From assembly GCA_023653785.1 (NCBI GenBank), contig JAMKCH010035213.1, positions 1-64,000 on the forward strand: a stretch of DNA of 64,000 bases. Direction: 5' to 3'. Below the pieces are notes generated by a model, which saw only the letters and a program-made list of their open reading frames with translations, did not search any database and was not told the origin of the DNA. Positions 1-11,245 of the stretch are shown here, piece by piece. Every line of letters begins with the position of its first letter. Positions within the stretch are counted from its first letter, which is position 1. The translations under genes and the position numbers were made by a program. This stretch comes from Ophioderma brevispina. Taxonomy: Eukaryota > Echinodermata > Ophiuroidea > Amphilepidida > Ophiodermatidae.

Positions 1-164
1 CGAGAGTCAAATTGTGTTTTAAATGTCACCAACGCGTTCGTCTCCTATAAGGATTATATTGTGTTTGCCTATGTTCCAACCTTAGTTAAAGCGCTATAGT
101 CGCGTAATGTTTCAAGGTCACCCTTGAACCATTATTACATATTATATAATTATCCATAACCATA

Positions 165-478
165 GGATTTATATTGCGCTTTTTAACCTGAGATACAAAG
201 CGCCTGGCCAGTATTATTACGCTGCCATCGAGAAATCTCAGAACCTGTCGCTTCACATTAAGGTTTGCTGCCCAGGCCGACTACGCACTACCTATCAGCA
301 CTTAGATTGTCATATGTTTCCCCCCGTAACATCTCCCCATTTCACTCCTGGTGGAGAGATACAAGTCCGGTAAAGTGCCTTGCCCAAGGGCACAGCACAT
401 TGGACGCAGTGGACTCGAACCCACTACCCTCAGATCACGAGCCGGTCGTCGTATCCCACTGGACCACATGCCTCACAT
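165..478 (-). mobile_element. tRNA-derived SINE, copy 1
   Basis: Read on the minus strand, the right end has the two internal RNA polymerase III promoter boxes of a tRNA. The A-box-like stretch is at 452-468 and the B box (GGTTCGAGTCC) at 411-421, at normal tRNA spacing. The body runs on to a tail near 'tttatattgcgctttt' at about 168. A second copy lies at 10,315-10,725 in the same orientation and shares both boxes, the 'tattattacgctcc/gcc' segment and the tail. The edges are approximate. The family is tRNA-SINE-like; I cannot name it. Confidence 0.75.
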
Positions 479-624
479 ATTTTAGTCACCATTGACATTG
501 TGCTAAGAAATTCCAATTATTGGTTACACAATCTTTCATGGTTTTACCATTTAACACTTTTAATGGTCGTAATTAGGCCAAGATCTTAAAGGTAATTTTT
601 ATGGACTACAACTTCTTCTTGCAG

Positions 625-826
625 GACAAAGACTGATAGTGGAAGGATATGACCCACATCTTGCTACTCCTCTCGGAGCCAGAAGATTTGCTGCCCGGCC
701 TGCTGGCAACTGAAGATCCAAACAATCTGAGAGACCCTAGACTCCCAATAAGAATGCTATGTTGTTAACTTACTTTTCTAACCAACTTAGGAATGGCCAT
801 CCTCTCGTTTCTGGATTTGTAACTAA
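625..826 (+). pseudogene. Hemocyanin/prophenoloxidase-like middle-domain exon, block A
   Basis: This is an internal exon of an arthropod-type hemocyanin/prophenoloxidase gene. A pyrimidine-rich acceptor (ttcttcttgcag) ends at 624. The sequence then encodes an EGYDPHLAT-like segment, matching the family's conserved 'I-x-EGYFPxL' of the middle (copper-binding) domain, and ends near SGFVT, matching the conserved 'I-x-x-GFV' before CuB. Small indels break the frame: a stop follows 'DKD', and the copy at 36,944 reads further. The donor, GTAAAT in the copy at 40,952, has decayed here to GGTCC. The next exon in protein order is at 3,168. Broken in this assembly. Confidence 0.7.
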
Positions 827-1249
827 GGTCCTTTCAAATTATGCCTTTAATTGTACAGTGATATTGTTCATTTGGTAAGAGTGATATTTGTGTATTGTGA
901 CTAATTACACCCATTAAAACAAATTCTTCAAAGTAGCTTGCCTTAATAATTTTACCCACTCAAAGGCCGTGGTCTTGACTTAGCGAGTTTGTTTTGACTC
1001 TAGTTAATTCCAAATCAATCAATTTACGCGCACAATATACCCGCGCCCTGTGATAATAGACCAACGGTGGGGTTGTATCACTGGCAAGTAAGCCTATTAT
1101 TTATAATTTGGTTCTTTAAAGTAATACGTTATCCAATCAACTGGTACTAAATGATTATTGATTGTTCGCTGGGCAGGAAAAAAAACTTTTATGTAACTTC
1201 AAAAAGGTCAAATGAAAAACCTTATTTGTAAGAGTGGGCTCCAATACTA

Positions 1250-2038
1250 CAACCATTATGTGTAATTTTTTGGTCACCTAGAATCACAAGGATCAAACCG
1301 TCCATTAGCAAAAAGGATTTCGCCTCTGCATCAATTAAAACAAGTAAACATTTTTTGTGCGGAATAATCGTTCCAATCGTTCATTTTTGTGTCCCCCTGT
1401 AAATTTCAAATTAATTGACTACACTACAATTTTGAGGTTTTGTCATTTGGCCTGTTTTTTGTATTAGGAGTTTTTTGATATCAGAGGTCAAATGTACATA
1501 CGAGATTTTTCCTGACCAGCGACGTGATAATTTCACGAAATATGCCGACTGCAAAAGTACATAGCAGAAAAGCAGTGAATACCCATGCATTGAATTACTA
1601 ACTCGATTGCCCTGAATAGCGTATATAAACGGAACGCAAGAAGAAATTTCTCATTTTTCACCAGGTCATATCTTAAAATCCTGCCCATCAAATGAACCAA
1701 AATTTCACAACAGATTACTTCCCAATATTCTAACTCTGAAAACCTATCATTGACCAAAGCAGGTTTGGCAAACTGACACAACAGTGAAATGCGCTGACAT
1801 GGAATCACTTGCTGTATCAGTTACAGCAGGGAAATTGCAGCAAGGTAGAGTTTCAAGCATAGTGAAATAATGGATGTCACTACTGCATAGTGTGTGTCCA
1901 TCATTTGCTTGGAAGCATTCAGTGCAATCTCCTACGCATGCTTTCCAACAGGTTTCTGATGCTGGCTTGAGGGAGATTGTTCCAGATCCCCATGACACTG
2001 ATACAGCAAGTGCTTCCATGTCTGAAGCATCAAAAGAT
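1250..2038. other. Block A-specific insertion, no recognised gene
   Basis: The paralogous intron copies (37,500-37,700 and 41,400-41,570) lack this stretch, so it was gained in block A or lost elsewhere. The minus strand is open at 1,747-2,019 with several CxxC-like pairs, and the plus strand is open at 1,874-2,056. I recognise neither. It directly adjoins the fold-back element at 2,039 and may be part of the same insertion. Confidence 0.4.
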
Positions 2039-2943
2039 GTGAGTCAAAAGAAATAGGACCGTGATGATTATTTTTTATAATTCAAAAACTATATGACTTG
2101 ATAAAAAAAAGGTTTTTACATATTCCAACAGCACTGTTCTTTGTCGTCCGCTTCATTAGAACAAAGAACCACCGAAATGATCATTCTTAACCATTGTTAT
2201 GCCTGTTTTGGCGAAGGACCCATTTATCTATCCAGCTGTCCACAGAAAACTTTTGAATATGGTGCGAGTGGCAGGGGAAATTATTGGGTCCCATTGATAT
2301 AAATTCTAATGTTTACCCTGGCAGTCCTCGTCTTCCCGATGCTTCATGTTTTCTTTTCCTGATGGTTCCATAGTTCATTGAATTTCCTGACGCATTGCTA
2401 TCTATACCTGTTTGCAAGGTGTACGGTTTCCTTGCGGAAAGTGCAAGGCAATTGTCTCGAACCCTCACGATAGAATAGGTCTGCCAGGAAGTTTCAACAA
2501 TAACAGTGTGTTGTAGCATCTGGATATGGAGGGCCATGATATCTAATACCTTTCCACCAAGACTGTTAAGTGTTTTGAAAAAGTATCTTCAGATTTTTTA
2601 TTTTATTCATTATTGATTTTGTGCAGACCATGCTAATCTTTTTTGAGAAATCAGTGACAGTCAGTTTCCAGGACTCACAACATATTCAAGCATTAGCATT
2701 CCGTGTGGACGGCTTGATAAATGGGGTTCTTTCGGCAAAACAGGCATAATAATGGTTAGGATAGGAATGATGAATTTAGTGTGTTTTTTTTTTTTTCTAA
2801 TGAGCGGAAGAAGACCCAAGAGGAGAAAGAAGAAACATGCTTGCTTGTTTCGAATATTAAAACTTTTTTATCAAGCTCAATTAGTTTCGAATAATTAAAA
2901 AATAATCAATCACGGTCCTCCTATGCTTTTTTGACTCACACTG
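2039..2943. mobile_element. Fold-back element with ~190 bp terminal inverted repeats
   Basis: The left arm (2,039-2,232) starts TGTGAGTCAAAA and continues through ggaccgtgat. The right arm (about 2,720-2,943) is its reverse complement and ends ttttgactcaca. A further block pairs across the loop: cattgttatgcctgttttggc near 2,192 against the mirror near 2,740. No transposase is visible inside. The element is absent from both other copies of this intron, so it is a non-autonomous insertion. Confidence 0.8.
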
Positions 2944-3167
2944 TAATGTTAATGTTGCTATATACGCCCCAGTTGATGTCTATAACGAAACCAAATCACC
3001 ACCATCCAGTCCTCTGATGATTGCCTTTTGGCATGAAACTCAGAGTCACGACTTCTTTCATGAAGGTCTTTACTTTTAATATTTTATAAGCTCTGTCCTC
3101 TTATGGCTTTGGACCAGTGGACCAAACCTCTTTCAAAATTGCGTGGTATAAATTTTTCCCTATACAG

Positions 3168-3446
3168 GAAAGTGGCGAAAAAGTGCCCATAAACAGAACG
3201 AATTAATCAAATGTACATGGTCCAGTTGTAAGGGCCATACCAAGTTGGCTTGGTATGTAAAACAACGGGCTTCACCCTCTGGACAAACTTTACGTCGTAA
3301 AATGATCCCGTATGGCTCGCTACAAAACAACAAGGAATGGTGTTATTGGTGTTCCAGAAACAGCCATGAGGGATCCAGTCTCTTACACCGTTCATCGACT
3401 GTAGATAGCCTTATGATATGTACCAAATGTTACTTCCCGCTTACAG
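3168..3446 (+). pseudogene. Hemocyanin/prophenoloxidase-like CuB exon, block A
   Basis: Acceptor ccctatacag ends at 3,167 and donor ACAG|GTAGGT starts at 3,447. Near 3,346-3,405 the frame reads GVPETAMRDPVSYTVHRL. This matches the family's ETA(M/L)RDPxFYRWH segment, whose final His is the third CuB ligand. Upstream, the cttcaccctctggacaaac stretch corresponds to LHPLGHN in the copies at 38,183 and 42,039, which holds the first two CuB His in the family's H-x3-H spacing. Indels disrupt that part here. Protein order is preserved with the exons at 625 and 4,713. Confidence 0.8.
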
Positions 3447-3542
3447 GTAGGTCACATCTGAGACATAAGATCATCTAAGAGATAGCAAGAAGTCAAGCGA
3501 GACCTTGGTCAGTGGATGGACACATCCAGCTTCTTTTCTTCA

Positions 3543-3932
3543 CTTCCCCGGGTGGGTGGAGGGGGTACAACAAAAATGACGATTGCAGGAGGAGTGCCAT
3601 TCATAGCCATCGGTCTATTTTCACTTATGGTATATCATGACCCTTGTTTCATGCAAATTTGGTTAGCAGGGTCTTTTTTTTTCAAAAATTTTCTCAAATG
3701 ATTGAAAAAAATTAGTCAATAGAAGCCAAAATGGTAAGAAATATATTTGAGGAAAAAAATGTTCAAATGGGTTTTTTAGTTTAAATTTGGCCCCCCCGCC
3801 CAAAATTGACAGCTCTGGTTTATGGCTAGGCATAGTTATGGGAGACTTTTTTGGAAAATGACTATAACTAGGGTTCCTACTCCAGACTCTAGAGGCCGTC
3901 CCTACACAAAACCAAAACTTGAGATCCCCCGG
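3543..3932. mobile_element. ~390 bp insertion flanked by TTCA
   Basis: The paralogous sites at about 38,515 and 42,365 read straight through 'ttcttcaatccattag'. Here that sequence is split by 390 bp flanked by TTCA at 3,539-3,542 and 3,933-3,936, as expected for a 4 bp target duplication. The inserted DNA has G-rich and C-rich tracts (ggtgggtggaggggg near 3,550; cccccccgccc near 3,790) and no ORF of interest. Family unknown. Confidence 0.6.
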
Positions 3933-4712
3933 TTCAATCCATTAGTGTACAACCAGGACTATTTTAAAATATGTGATAATAAAACAAAGAAAGGAAAAAG
4001 TTCTGTTCTTAAACGTTGATATCTGTTTGCATAATAGCTCAAATGTGGCCAATACGATCCCTGACTGAGAAATAGGTCGGGACAGGAATACGCGTAAAAA
4101 ATATTAAAAATGTTTTGTATTTCCAGGGAGTAATTTCAAAACTGAGGATAAGATCCAGACTCATCAAATGCGGTTCTTTGGATCATAACCTTTTAATTTT
4201 TGTATTCCTTTTTTTTGTTGAGTTTGTAATACTCTTCAATCGTTTTTCTTTATTTGTGCCTATTTCACTCAAATCAGTGTTTTGATGCTGAGTGTGAACA
4301 CCTTACAATCTAAAATAATGAAATAAAATCTTAAAAAGTTCCAAGAAAAAACATTAAAATAAAATCTTTAGAAGTTTATTTTTCAAAGGAAAAAAAAAGT
4401 AAAATAAAAGCAAAGGAAAGGGTATTAGAGATGGGAAAAAAGAATAAGATGAGTAAGATAGTGGCGTTTTTAATTTTTAAATCAATTTCCTTTTATCGTA
4501 CCGGTTTACAATTTGATTTTTTGACAAAGTTTCTTTACAAAACAACAAAAGGGGAAGCAAGAACAAACAAAAATAAAAATATTGTATATATTCCGCCAAT
4601 TTTTCAACGATGATTTTAATTACCTTGTGGTACCCGCAAAACGTTCAGCAGCACCAAGATATATTATAGTTCAAAACAAGTTATTTACAATGGTGTTCAT
4701 ATAGTAAAGCAG

Positions 4713-4869
4713 ATTATGAGTTCCCTGGAATCGTTGTGAATGATGTGTCTGCATTCATTGAAGGACCTGGTCAAACAAAGGATTGCTGGACACCTTCAGG
4801 AGAGTGCTGAGACACAGATTTGTACGACCAGACTTTAAAGGGCTGGAAAAAACAACCCAGCTGAAGGGG
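4713..4869 (+). pseudogene. Hemocyanin/prophenoloxidase-like linker exon, block A
   Basis: After an AG acceptor (gtaaagcag) at 4,712 the frame reads YEFPGIVVNDVSAF. This matches the 'L-x-FPGV-x-I-x-x-V-x-V' that follows the CuB helix in hemocyanins and prophenoloxidases. A shifted frame then gives the DTFxxSxxDT segment, better kept in the copy at 47,574. The donor GTAAAC is at 4,870. The phase joins the CYFPLT end of the CuB exon to the Ig-like exon at 7,066. An indel near 4,785 breaks the frame. Confidence 0.65.
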
Positions 4870-5044
4870 GTAAACAGCTCCATTAGAAATAAAATTGAAT
4901 TTTATCGAGTTTTGGAAGCTTAATACAATTCTGTTATGTCATAATAAAAAATACGGAGAGAGTACACTTCTTGGAAAAGGGCAATTCTTGAAAGTGTCAA
5001 ACTGTTTTGCTATTTTTGGTGGTAATTGTGATTTAGTAGGGTCA

Positions 5045-6845
5045 TTTCCATGCCAATTCAACAAATCGAGTACACCATCACCTCATGGAATTCTTTCTTT
5101 TTGGTGTTTTTGTATGAAAGATATTCATGAGAAACTGAAATTCTTGAAAAATTTGAGGCTCTCCTGACCTCTTTTCGTTTTCAAGCTACAGGCATGTTTT
5201 AAATTTGAGGGGGGGCACCGAAAAAACATGTACCGGTGTCAAATCATATATCAGAGGGCCATAAGTAAGAATACACCCCTCAGTCTTCAAACTGCATTTG
5301 GATAACCTTTGCGGCAGATTGCACAAACTATTTGAACAGAGAGAAAAAAAAACCTTGCCCCAATTTAAACATAACAGGGGGTCAAAAATGGCTCCAAAAA
5401 CATCGGACCATGTTGGGGGGTCCATAAGTCAAAAAGTAAAGAAGTGCTAACTTCCAAAATTGGGCTGGAGGATAGTAATCTTAAATACTACCCTGGTGTA
5501 CAATCCTATACTTATTCAATCAGCTTCGTTGGAAGAAATATAGCTGTTTGCACAAAGTAAAAATTCCAATTTGAACTTGACTCGGACCCCCTTAAAATCC
5601 AATGTCAGACATTCTGCACCAAATTCTGCTTGAACTTTTGAAATAGTTGAGGTGGGTACGTGCTTAATATTTTTTGGCAAAGTTTCATTTTTGTGGTTGG
5701 CTACGTGTCTTCTAAGAGTAACTGCGTCTTCAAAAGCCCCCCTACTTCAGTAATTCAGTTTTGAGAGAAGATTCCCATTGAAACACACAGGAAACCTGAC
5801 CTTGCACAAACTGGTTAACGTGCACCGTTCACTTTTTACTATCTCCTTCATTAGAATAATTAAAGTGTTGTAACTTCCTTACCAACAAGACACCAAGCTG
5901 ACATGGTCCATTACCTAGGAGAGGTGCTAATAAGGTTGATGTGGTGATGATATTGATTCATGTTAGAGTTCTACAAGGTCCAAAACTTGGGTAAAGTCTG
6001 AAAACTGCACTTGGGGGGGGAATACCCAGGTTGCAAAAAGTTCAGCAATGTGTACATTTCAATGGAACCTTTGTCGATATTAGTTGAAAGTTTAGATTCT
6101 TTGAAGCCTGTTACCTACATTTATGGCAGTTTTAGGACACAATGTTCATTTGAAACTTTGTACACAAACGTCAGCCAGAGGCCCCTCGTAAACCTATTTC
6201 AAGCAGAACTTGGTGCTGCTGCAAAATGTTATGACATTGATTTTAGGGGGGTTAAGTCAAGGTTTTAAGTGATGGACTTTTTGATTTTGCGACAGCATAT
6301 ATCTTCCAATATTAAGCTGATATAAGATAATGATGTACACACGTATATTTTTCAAAATAACTTTCACCAGCCCAATTGGGAAGTTATATCAATCTTACTT
6401 TTGACTTATGGGCACCCAAAGTATGGTCCGGGAGGGGTTTTGGGGGCCATTTTTGAACCCCCCCCTGTTATTTTTAATTGGGCAAGGTTCATTTTTTCTG
6501 TTCACATTTTGCAATTATGCAAAAAGGTTATCCAGATGCCCCAAGTTTGATGAAGATACTGAGGGGTTTGTAGTTGTAGTCTTTTACTTATGGCCCCTCT
6601 GAATATTGAATTCACACCGGTACATGGTTTTGAGGTGACCCCCCCTCAAATTTAAAATGGATGTAGGTGTGCAAAACGAAAAGCCCAGGTACACGAGCTC
6701 AAATTTCAGGATTTTAGGTTTTCATGAATATCCTTTCAATCCCCCAACAAAAAAGGGAAAAGAAATCCATGAGGTGTGGGCCCCCTTGTGTATCCAGTTT
6801 ACTTTATTTGTGACCATTGGCATGGGTGGAATCTGCAGCAGACCA
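5045..6845. mobile_element. Large palindromic fold-back element (~1.8 kb)
   Basis: The left arm (about 5,045-5,810) and right arm (about 6,030-6,845) are diverged reverse complements over nearly their whole length. Pairs include: ccatgccaa at both ends; 'caaatttgaggggggg..accgaaaaaacatgtaccggtgt' against its mirror near 6,620-6,660; 'gggccataagtaa' against 'ttacttatggcccc'; and 'aagcagaacttgg' against 'ccaaattctgctt'. The unpaired loop is about 5,810-6,030. The paralogous intron at about 47,890-47,950 lacks it. No transposase is seen. Confidence 0.85.
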
Positions 6846-6892
6846 CCCCCCCCCACCCCCAGTAAGGCGGTTCACGCACTGCCTATAGGGAC

Positions 6893-6925
6893 TTGGGGAC
6901 CCCCCCCCCCCCCCCCCCTCATACG
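6893..6925. repeat. Poly-C tract
   Basis: An almost pure C run, one of several in the window (also near 7,547-7,580, 13,793-13,804, 47,253-47,268, 53,229-53,243 and 54,607-54,648). Long C homopolymers are error-prone, so their lengths may be inexact. Confidence 0.8.
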
Positions 6926-7065
6926 TTAAAAAAAGCACTCATCGCCCCCACTATTTTTAGCGCTTCCGTCTTTCGTCGTCGTTACCCACCGTCATCGAGC
7001 CTTAACCATGACAAAAACCCCCACAAACATAACCAAAGTATAACCTCATACAATTGTTTCCTAAG

Positions 7066-7288
7066 CTTAATTTCCCAACGCTAGAGGGTAATCCATGATT
7101 ATTTTGAATATACAATCAAAGTGAAGAACGCCAACCCTAGCTGGAAGGTGACGTCACCAACGCCCTCGTGGTTCGCATTTTTATGCCACCTCAGACACGA
7201 TGACACCAAAGACGACGTCATTTAGATCATTGAACGAGCAACGCAGATTCTTTATTGAGCTGGCCATAATACCGCTCTCTCGTCACAT
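7066..7288 (+). pseudogene. Hemocyanin/prophenoloxidase-like Ig-like domain exon, block A
   Basis: An AG acceptor (gtttcctaag) ends at 7,065. The exon encodes YFEYTIKVKNANP, matching the first strands of the Ig-like C-terminal domain ('H-x-x-F-x-Y-x-I-x-V-x-N'). Its end corresponds to NEQRRFFIE; 'gaacgagcaacgcagattctttattgag' near 7,233 encodes it. The donor is GTAAAT at 7,289. The middle is frameshifted relative to the better copy at 48,039. Correct place in protein order. Confidence 0.8.
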
Positions 7289-7539
7289 GTAAATTATTGC
7301 TTTCCTGTTTTTGCTTATTGACACCTTTATGCACCCCCTTATTCAGAACAGAAGCAGGTTAGCAACCGGAAAAGGATGTGACCGAGGGTGATGAATAGGG
7401 AGGACCATGGTTCGTAGATTGTGTCATGGTGGGGGCCGCCCCAGTGTGTGTGCATGCGTGAGTGCGTGTGCGTGTCTGTTATGCTATTCATTGCTTAAGG
7501 TGCAACGACGGCGCCCATCCGCCCCCAGGATTTTAGGGC

Positions 7540-8325
7540 CAGCCCGCCCCCCCCCCGGGCTACCCCACCCCCCCACCCTCCCCATATAGCATGTGTCATA
7601 TGTAGGGATTTCATCATCCCGCCCGACCAAAGCTCCCCCAGCCCCCCCCCACATTAGATTTCTTTCTTGTCTTTGTACCACTTGATTACCTTCAATATAA
7701 AACAATAGGCTGATTTGTCATTGCTACTACTAGGAAACTCTAGAAAGTACCCCAACCCAACCCGCACATTTACGCAGCAAAAAGGAACACCAGCCACCAC
7801 CCCGCCCTTCTTCAAGCACCCCATTAATACTTCCACGTAGGACCGGCCCAATTTGCACCCCCGGCGACATGCCTCCCTAAACTCCCTAGTACCCACACAA
7901 TCCCAAAGCAACTTTTCAATTTTTAGGGAGGACCACCCTGCTAATGTGAACTGACATTTTCTTGCTTTCCAACTTTACCACCTACAATTACCACCACACC
8001 CCCCATTGCATACGCCACTCTGGCCATAAAACCACTAACCCACACTTCGCCATAATGTTGTACTACCCTTAGTCCCCATGCGGTCCAACCACAATGAACA
8101 AGATATACACCCCCCCCATCACACCTCCCTACTTAACCATTCAATCGCTACTTGCCGGGACAAGACAACTTTTACATCTGTGAGGTAACTAATTTCGTTC
8201 CACATATTTTCTAATCACAAATGAAATCTATCAAAAAAAACACTTTTCACACCCCCCCCAACACACCACAACCCACACACACACAAACCCACACCCAATG
8301 GTGTTTTCACACCCCAGCCTGTAAA
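7540..8325. other. C-rich, G-poor low-complexity intron stretch
   Basis: From 7,540 and especially 7,740-8,300 the plus strand is dominated by C and A runs (cacccccc, accccaaccc, cacacaca). The matching intron in the other locus (48,580-50,590) holds unrelated sequence. I see no gene. The open frames on the minus strand are glycine/valine-rich by-products of the composition. Confidence 0.6.
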
Positions 8326-8355
8326 CTTTTGTTGTTATGTTTTCTTCTCCTTCAG

Positions 8356-8800
8356 GGAACAACCGGTTGACCATGTTATCAAGGCGCCTCATCCACGTTG
8401 TCACTGCTATCGGCTTCCCAAGTGGCGATACCATTGAAGACCTGCGACAGCTTTTGTCGAACACCACGGCCTGTCGTGATTCGCTTAATGGGCTAGTGGA
8501 TGGGGCATGCTAATCTTTATGCTTCACACGACGGTTACTCCAGAGGTATGTCTTCGATCTTCTTCGTGATTGTGACTGAATAGGAAAAGGATAAACGCTG
8601 AAACAGAGACCCGCACGGTTCCTCATCATGGATTTGGGAGAAGCAGCCCTTCTGCGGAGTAGTAAAGGGGTCAGAAAAACATTACCCGGATGGCGCAGGA
8701 GGCAGGTCTCGTGGACTTCCATTTGATCGCAAATTTGAAGGTTATCAAGTGGATTTGGCAGGTTTTGCAGGCAGACTACGACAACGTTTTTGTTGGTAGA
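8356..8800 (+). pseudogene. Hemocyanin/prophenoloxidase-like C-terminal exon, block A
   Basis: A strong acceptor (ttttcttctccttcag) ends at 8,355. The exon is the partner of 50,612-51,068. Shared pieces are GFPS-x-DTIEDL near 8,413-8,445, a degraded GCGWP-like stretch near 8,488-8,510, TExEKDK near 8,570-8,600 (family 'VTDYEKDK'), and FPFDRKFEGYQVDL-like sequence near 8,718-8,760 (family 'MGFPFDR'). Several indels and stops break the frame in this copy. The 3' end of the coding part is not clear. It completes the protein order M domain - CuB - linker - Ig-like - tail seen in this block. Confidence 0.75.
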
Positions 8801-10314
8801 TGAGAAAATAACCGCATATGGAAATGTCCGCAACAATGAGACCAGTCAACACTAAATTAATTGATGAAACTGCTGTAGGCTATAGACAATAGAAATGGTC
8901 ATGTTTAAAGGTGTTTATTGGTTAAATGTTTTAAAAAAAGAAAAACCTTTTTTTAAAAGAATAAAGGTGATAATACATATATTTTCCATATTAAAACGTA
9001 ACGTAATATTTTTCGTCAGGGGCTTAGAATTTCTTCTTTTCGTTGTCAAATATAGATTTGGTTTCTCTTGGAGACATCCCATTTTTGTAAAATTTCATGT
9101 AATTTTAAAGGGCCAAAATGTGTGAATAGGTTTTATATAAGCAGGATGTGAATATCGCTAGAGGATGACGATAAAGGAAGATTATTTATTTTGTATGCTG
9201 CTACAGATAAAATAAACCTAAAGGCCGATAGGACAGTGATTCGTGCCACAGAAAGGTTATTGCATCAACTGAATTTCGGCCAGTTGCATATGGCTTTCAA
9301 CAAAACCCCATTTAGAACTAGCCATTTCAAGAAGTCTTCTAGATATCATTCGTACTGTTCACTCTCACTTCGACTCCTGCTACCCAAACAGCATCCGGTC
9401 ACCATGCTTGACCACCCACACCCCCTTTTAAAATAAGACAGTAACAGCATTCACCCCGCGATAAATCTATTTACCCCCAATAACAGAGCCACCCTTCGCA
9501 ACAAGCACTTCACCCACCCCGCCAAAGTGACCCTTAAACTTGCTAAAAAAACGAATCACCCCCCGACACCCTACTCAACCACCCCCATATTGGTTAAAAG
9601 TGAAAATACCTGTTGCAAAAAGCAGACCAGGCTCGTTGACTTAGTACGCTTTGCCTGTTCGCATTTTTCCATATCGTCCCATTTCACTGGACACTCTATT
9701 TGTGAGTCTCATGTCACACCCAGTCCACTCCAGTTGGCAATTGTTTGTTCGCTCTGTAACGAGAAGATCCTTCGGTATCTGCGCTAAGAAACCACAATCG
9801 TATTGAAATTGCAAGCAAAAAATGGCATGCAGAAGCTTCCCCCCCTAAGAAATGTGACATGTTGCTGGTAGCTCGATTAGTCGGCACTAGGAGACCCCCC
9901 TTACGACGTAGAGCTGTAGTTGCAAGGTTTCCCCATAACAGGATCAGGTTACTCGGCTTCCTTTAAAAAACCTTGCTGGTATGTCATAAACGCGGTCATG
10001 AACCGTGTTGGATGAATAAAAATTGTTGCTCAAGTAACTTTTTAAACTGTGTATTTCATTTTTTTTCTCTAGGGCTTTTGGGCATTTCGCCATCCCACCA
10101 ATTTATTGGAGGTTCAGTCCCTCTAAGCAGTTCCTTGTGCTGTTGAGTGACTCACCAGGTAAACCGTTCGAAGAAAACAGGGAGCTTGAAGTTATAGACA
10201 CAAATTATATGTTTGAAGAGAAAAACGCTTCTTGAGGTATGCAAAAGGACCAAAGATACTGTTTGAAGAAAAAGACCTCTTGAGTTATGCCAAAAGACAC
10301 AAAGGATACCTTTC
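8801..10314. other. 3' flank of block A, partly shared with the second locus
   Basis: 8,870-9,400 matches 51,120-51,660, and 9,820-10,150 matches 52,910-53,120 (both include 'gctggtatgtcataaacgcggtcatgaaccgtg'). 9,410-9,600 is C-rich low complexity and block A-specific. 10,150-10,310 matches 54,700-54,830. I see no conserved protein in it. Confidence 0.6.
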
Positions 10315-10725
10315 TGCCTATATAATAAAATAATAATCCATTTTTTTATATTGGGCTTTATCACGTAAACAGTCTCCAAGTGCTGGTGACTATTATTATT
10401 ACGCTCCCATTAGAAATCGTCACAATCATTTCGCTTCATCTAGGGGCTCGCCCGGCCAAACGCAACCATCCGATGAGCACTCGAATGTTAAGATCCCCCT
10501 AACATGACAGCTTTCCAGTTTCGGTTTGGGTCGGCGATGGCATTGAGATTAAGTATCTTCCCCAGGGACACAAAAACACGTGGGGCCACGACGAGGCTCG
10601 AACTCACGCTCTTAAAATACGAGTCCTGACTTTTTCCACTAGACCACACGCACTCTCAAATAGAGTAGTTTGACTCTGAAGTTTCATTGCCAGAAGGCAT
10701 CGTCAGCCGTCAGGGTCAGGATAGT
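10315..10725 (-). mobile_element. tRNA-derived SINE, copy 2
   Basis: The paralogous site at 54,830 runs straight from 'cttcctgcct' into 'aaacgcctaggg'; here about 410 bp intervene. On the minus strand the B-box-like GAGTTCGAGCC is at 10,595-10,605 and the A-box-like stretch at 10,636-10,652. The body shares 'tattattacgctccca' and a 'tatattgggcttt' tail with the copy at 165-478. The empty site makes this a clean insertion. Confidence 0.75.
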
Positions 10726-10924
10726 TTAAACGCCTCCTAGGACTGTAAAATATCGGCAGAATTTAATATTTCAAAAGAGAATGCATTTATTGGACACGAC
10801 TGGAGCAAAAAAGAAAACTATCAAAGCGGCTATAAAACTGATGCATATTTCATAAGAATTGCGCACCCTCTGTTAAAAGCATGACATCTTCCACAAAGTA
10901 TTGCCGGCGGGCGTCCTAGTTAGG

Positions 10925-11245
10925 TAGTAATAATAATATAATATTTAATTCTTATAACACGCACAAATCCACGAAGTGCTCCAATGCGCCGCTGTGGAGC
11001 GCCTTCGGCTGCAACCAACAACAACGGAGTATAACAAGAAAATGACAAGGAAAGGTTATGGGAAAGAAGTCCGATTTTAGATGCGGAGGAAACCGAATAG
11101 AGTACTCGCCAGAAAACCTGCGAGGGACGGGTATGATCGGCAACCAAACATTCACGTACGACACAGGCTCCACAGGGGATTGAAACCGCGCCGCATTGGT
11201 GAAAGGCGAGTGGATAAGGCAACTACCCAGCCCGCCCACTCATAT
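10925..11245 (-). mobile_element. SINE-like repeat with a B-box-like motif
   Basis: On the minus strand a B-box-like GGTTTCAATCC lies at 11,177-11,187, with a weak A-box candidate (GGGCTGGGTAGTTG, about 11,222-11,236) upstream. Downstream is the 'gtactc..cggtttcctccgcatctaaaat' text common in invertebrate dispersed repeats. It starts where block A homology ends. Two overlapping minus-strand open frames here look like by-products of this repeat. Family not identified. Confidence 0.45.

Larger units (their letters stand above)
603..10925. repeat. Segmental duplication block A (paralog of 36.9-55.0 kb)
   Basis: Stretches of this block align in the same order and orientation with 36,926-55,000: 603-1,250, 2,950-5,040, 7,000-7,690, 8,325-9,430, 9,820-10,310 and 10,725-10,920. 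The matching pieces hold the hemocyanin-family exons and their introns. Most differences are single-base insertions and deletions. Pieces present in only one block are mostly recognisable elements (2,039-2,943; 3,543-3,932; 5,045-6,845; 10,315-10,725 here), so they are later insertions. Confidence 0.85.
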
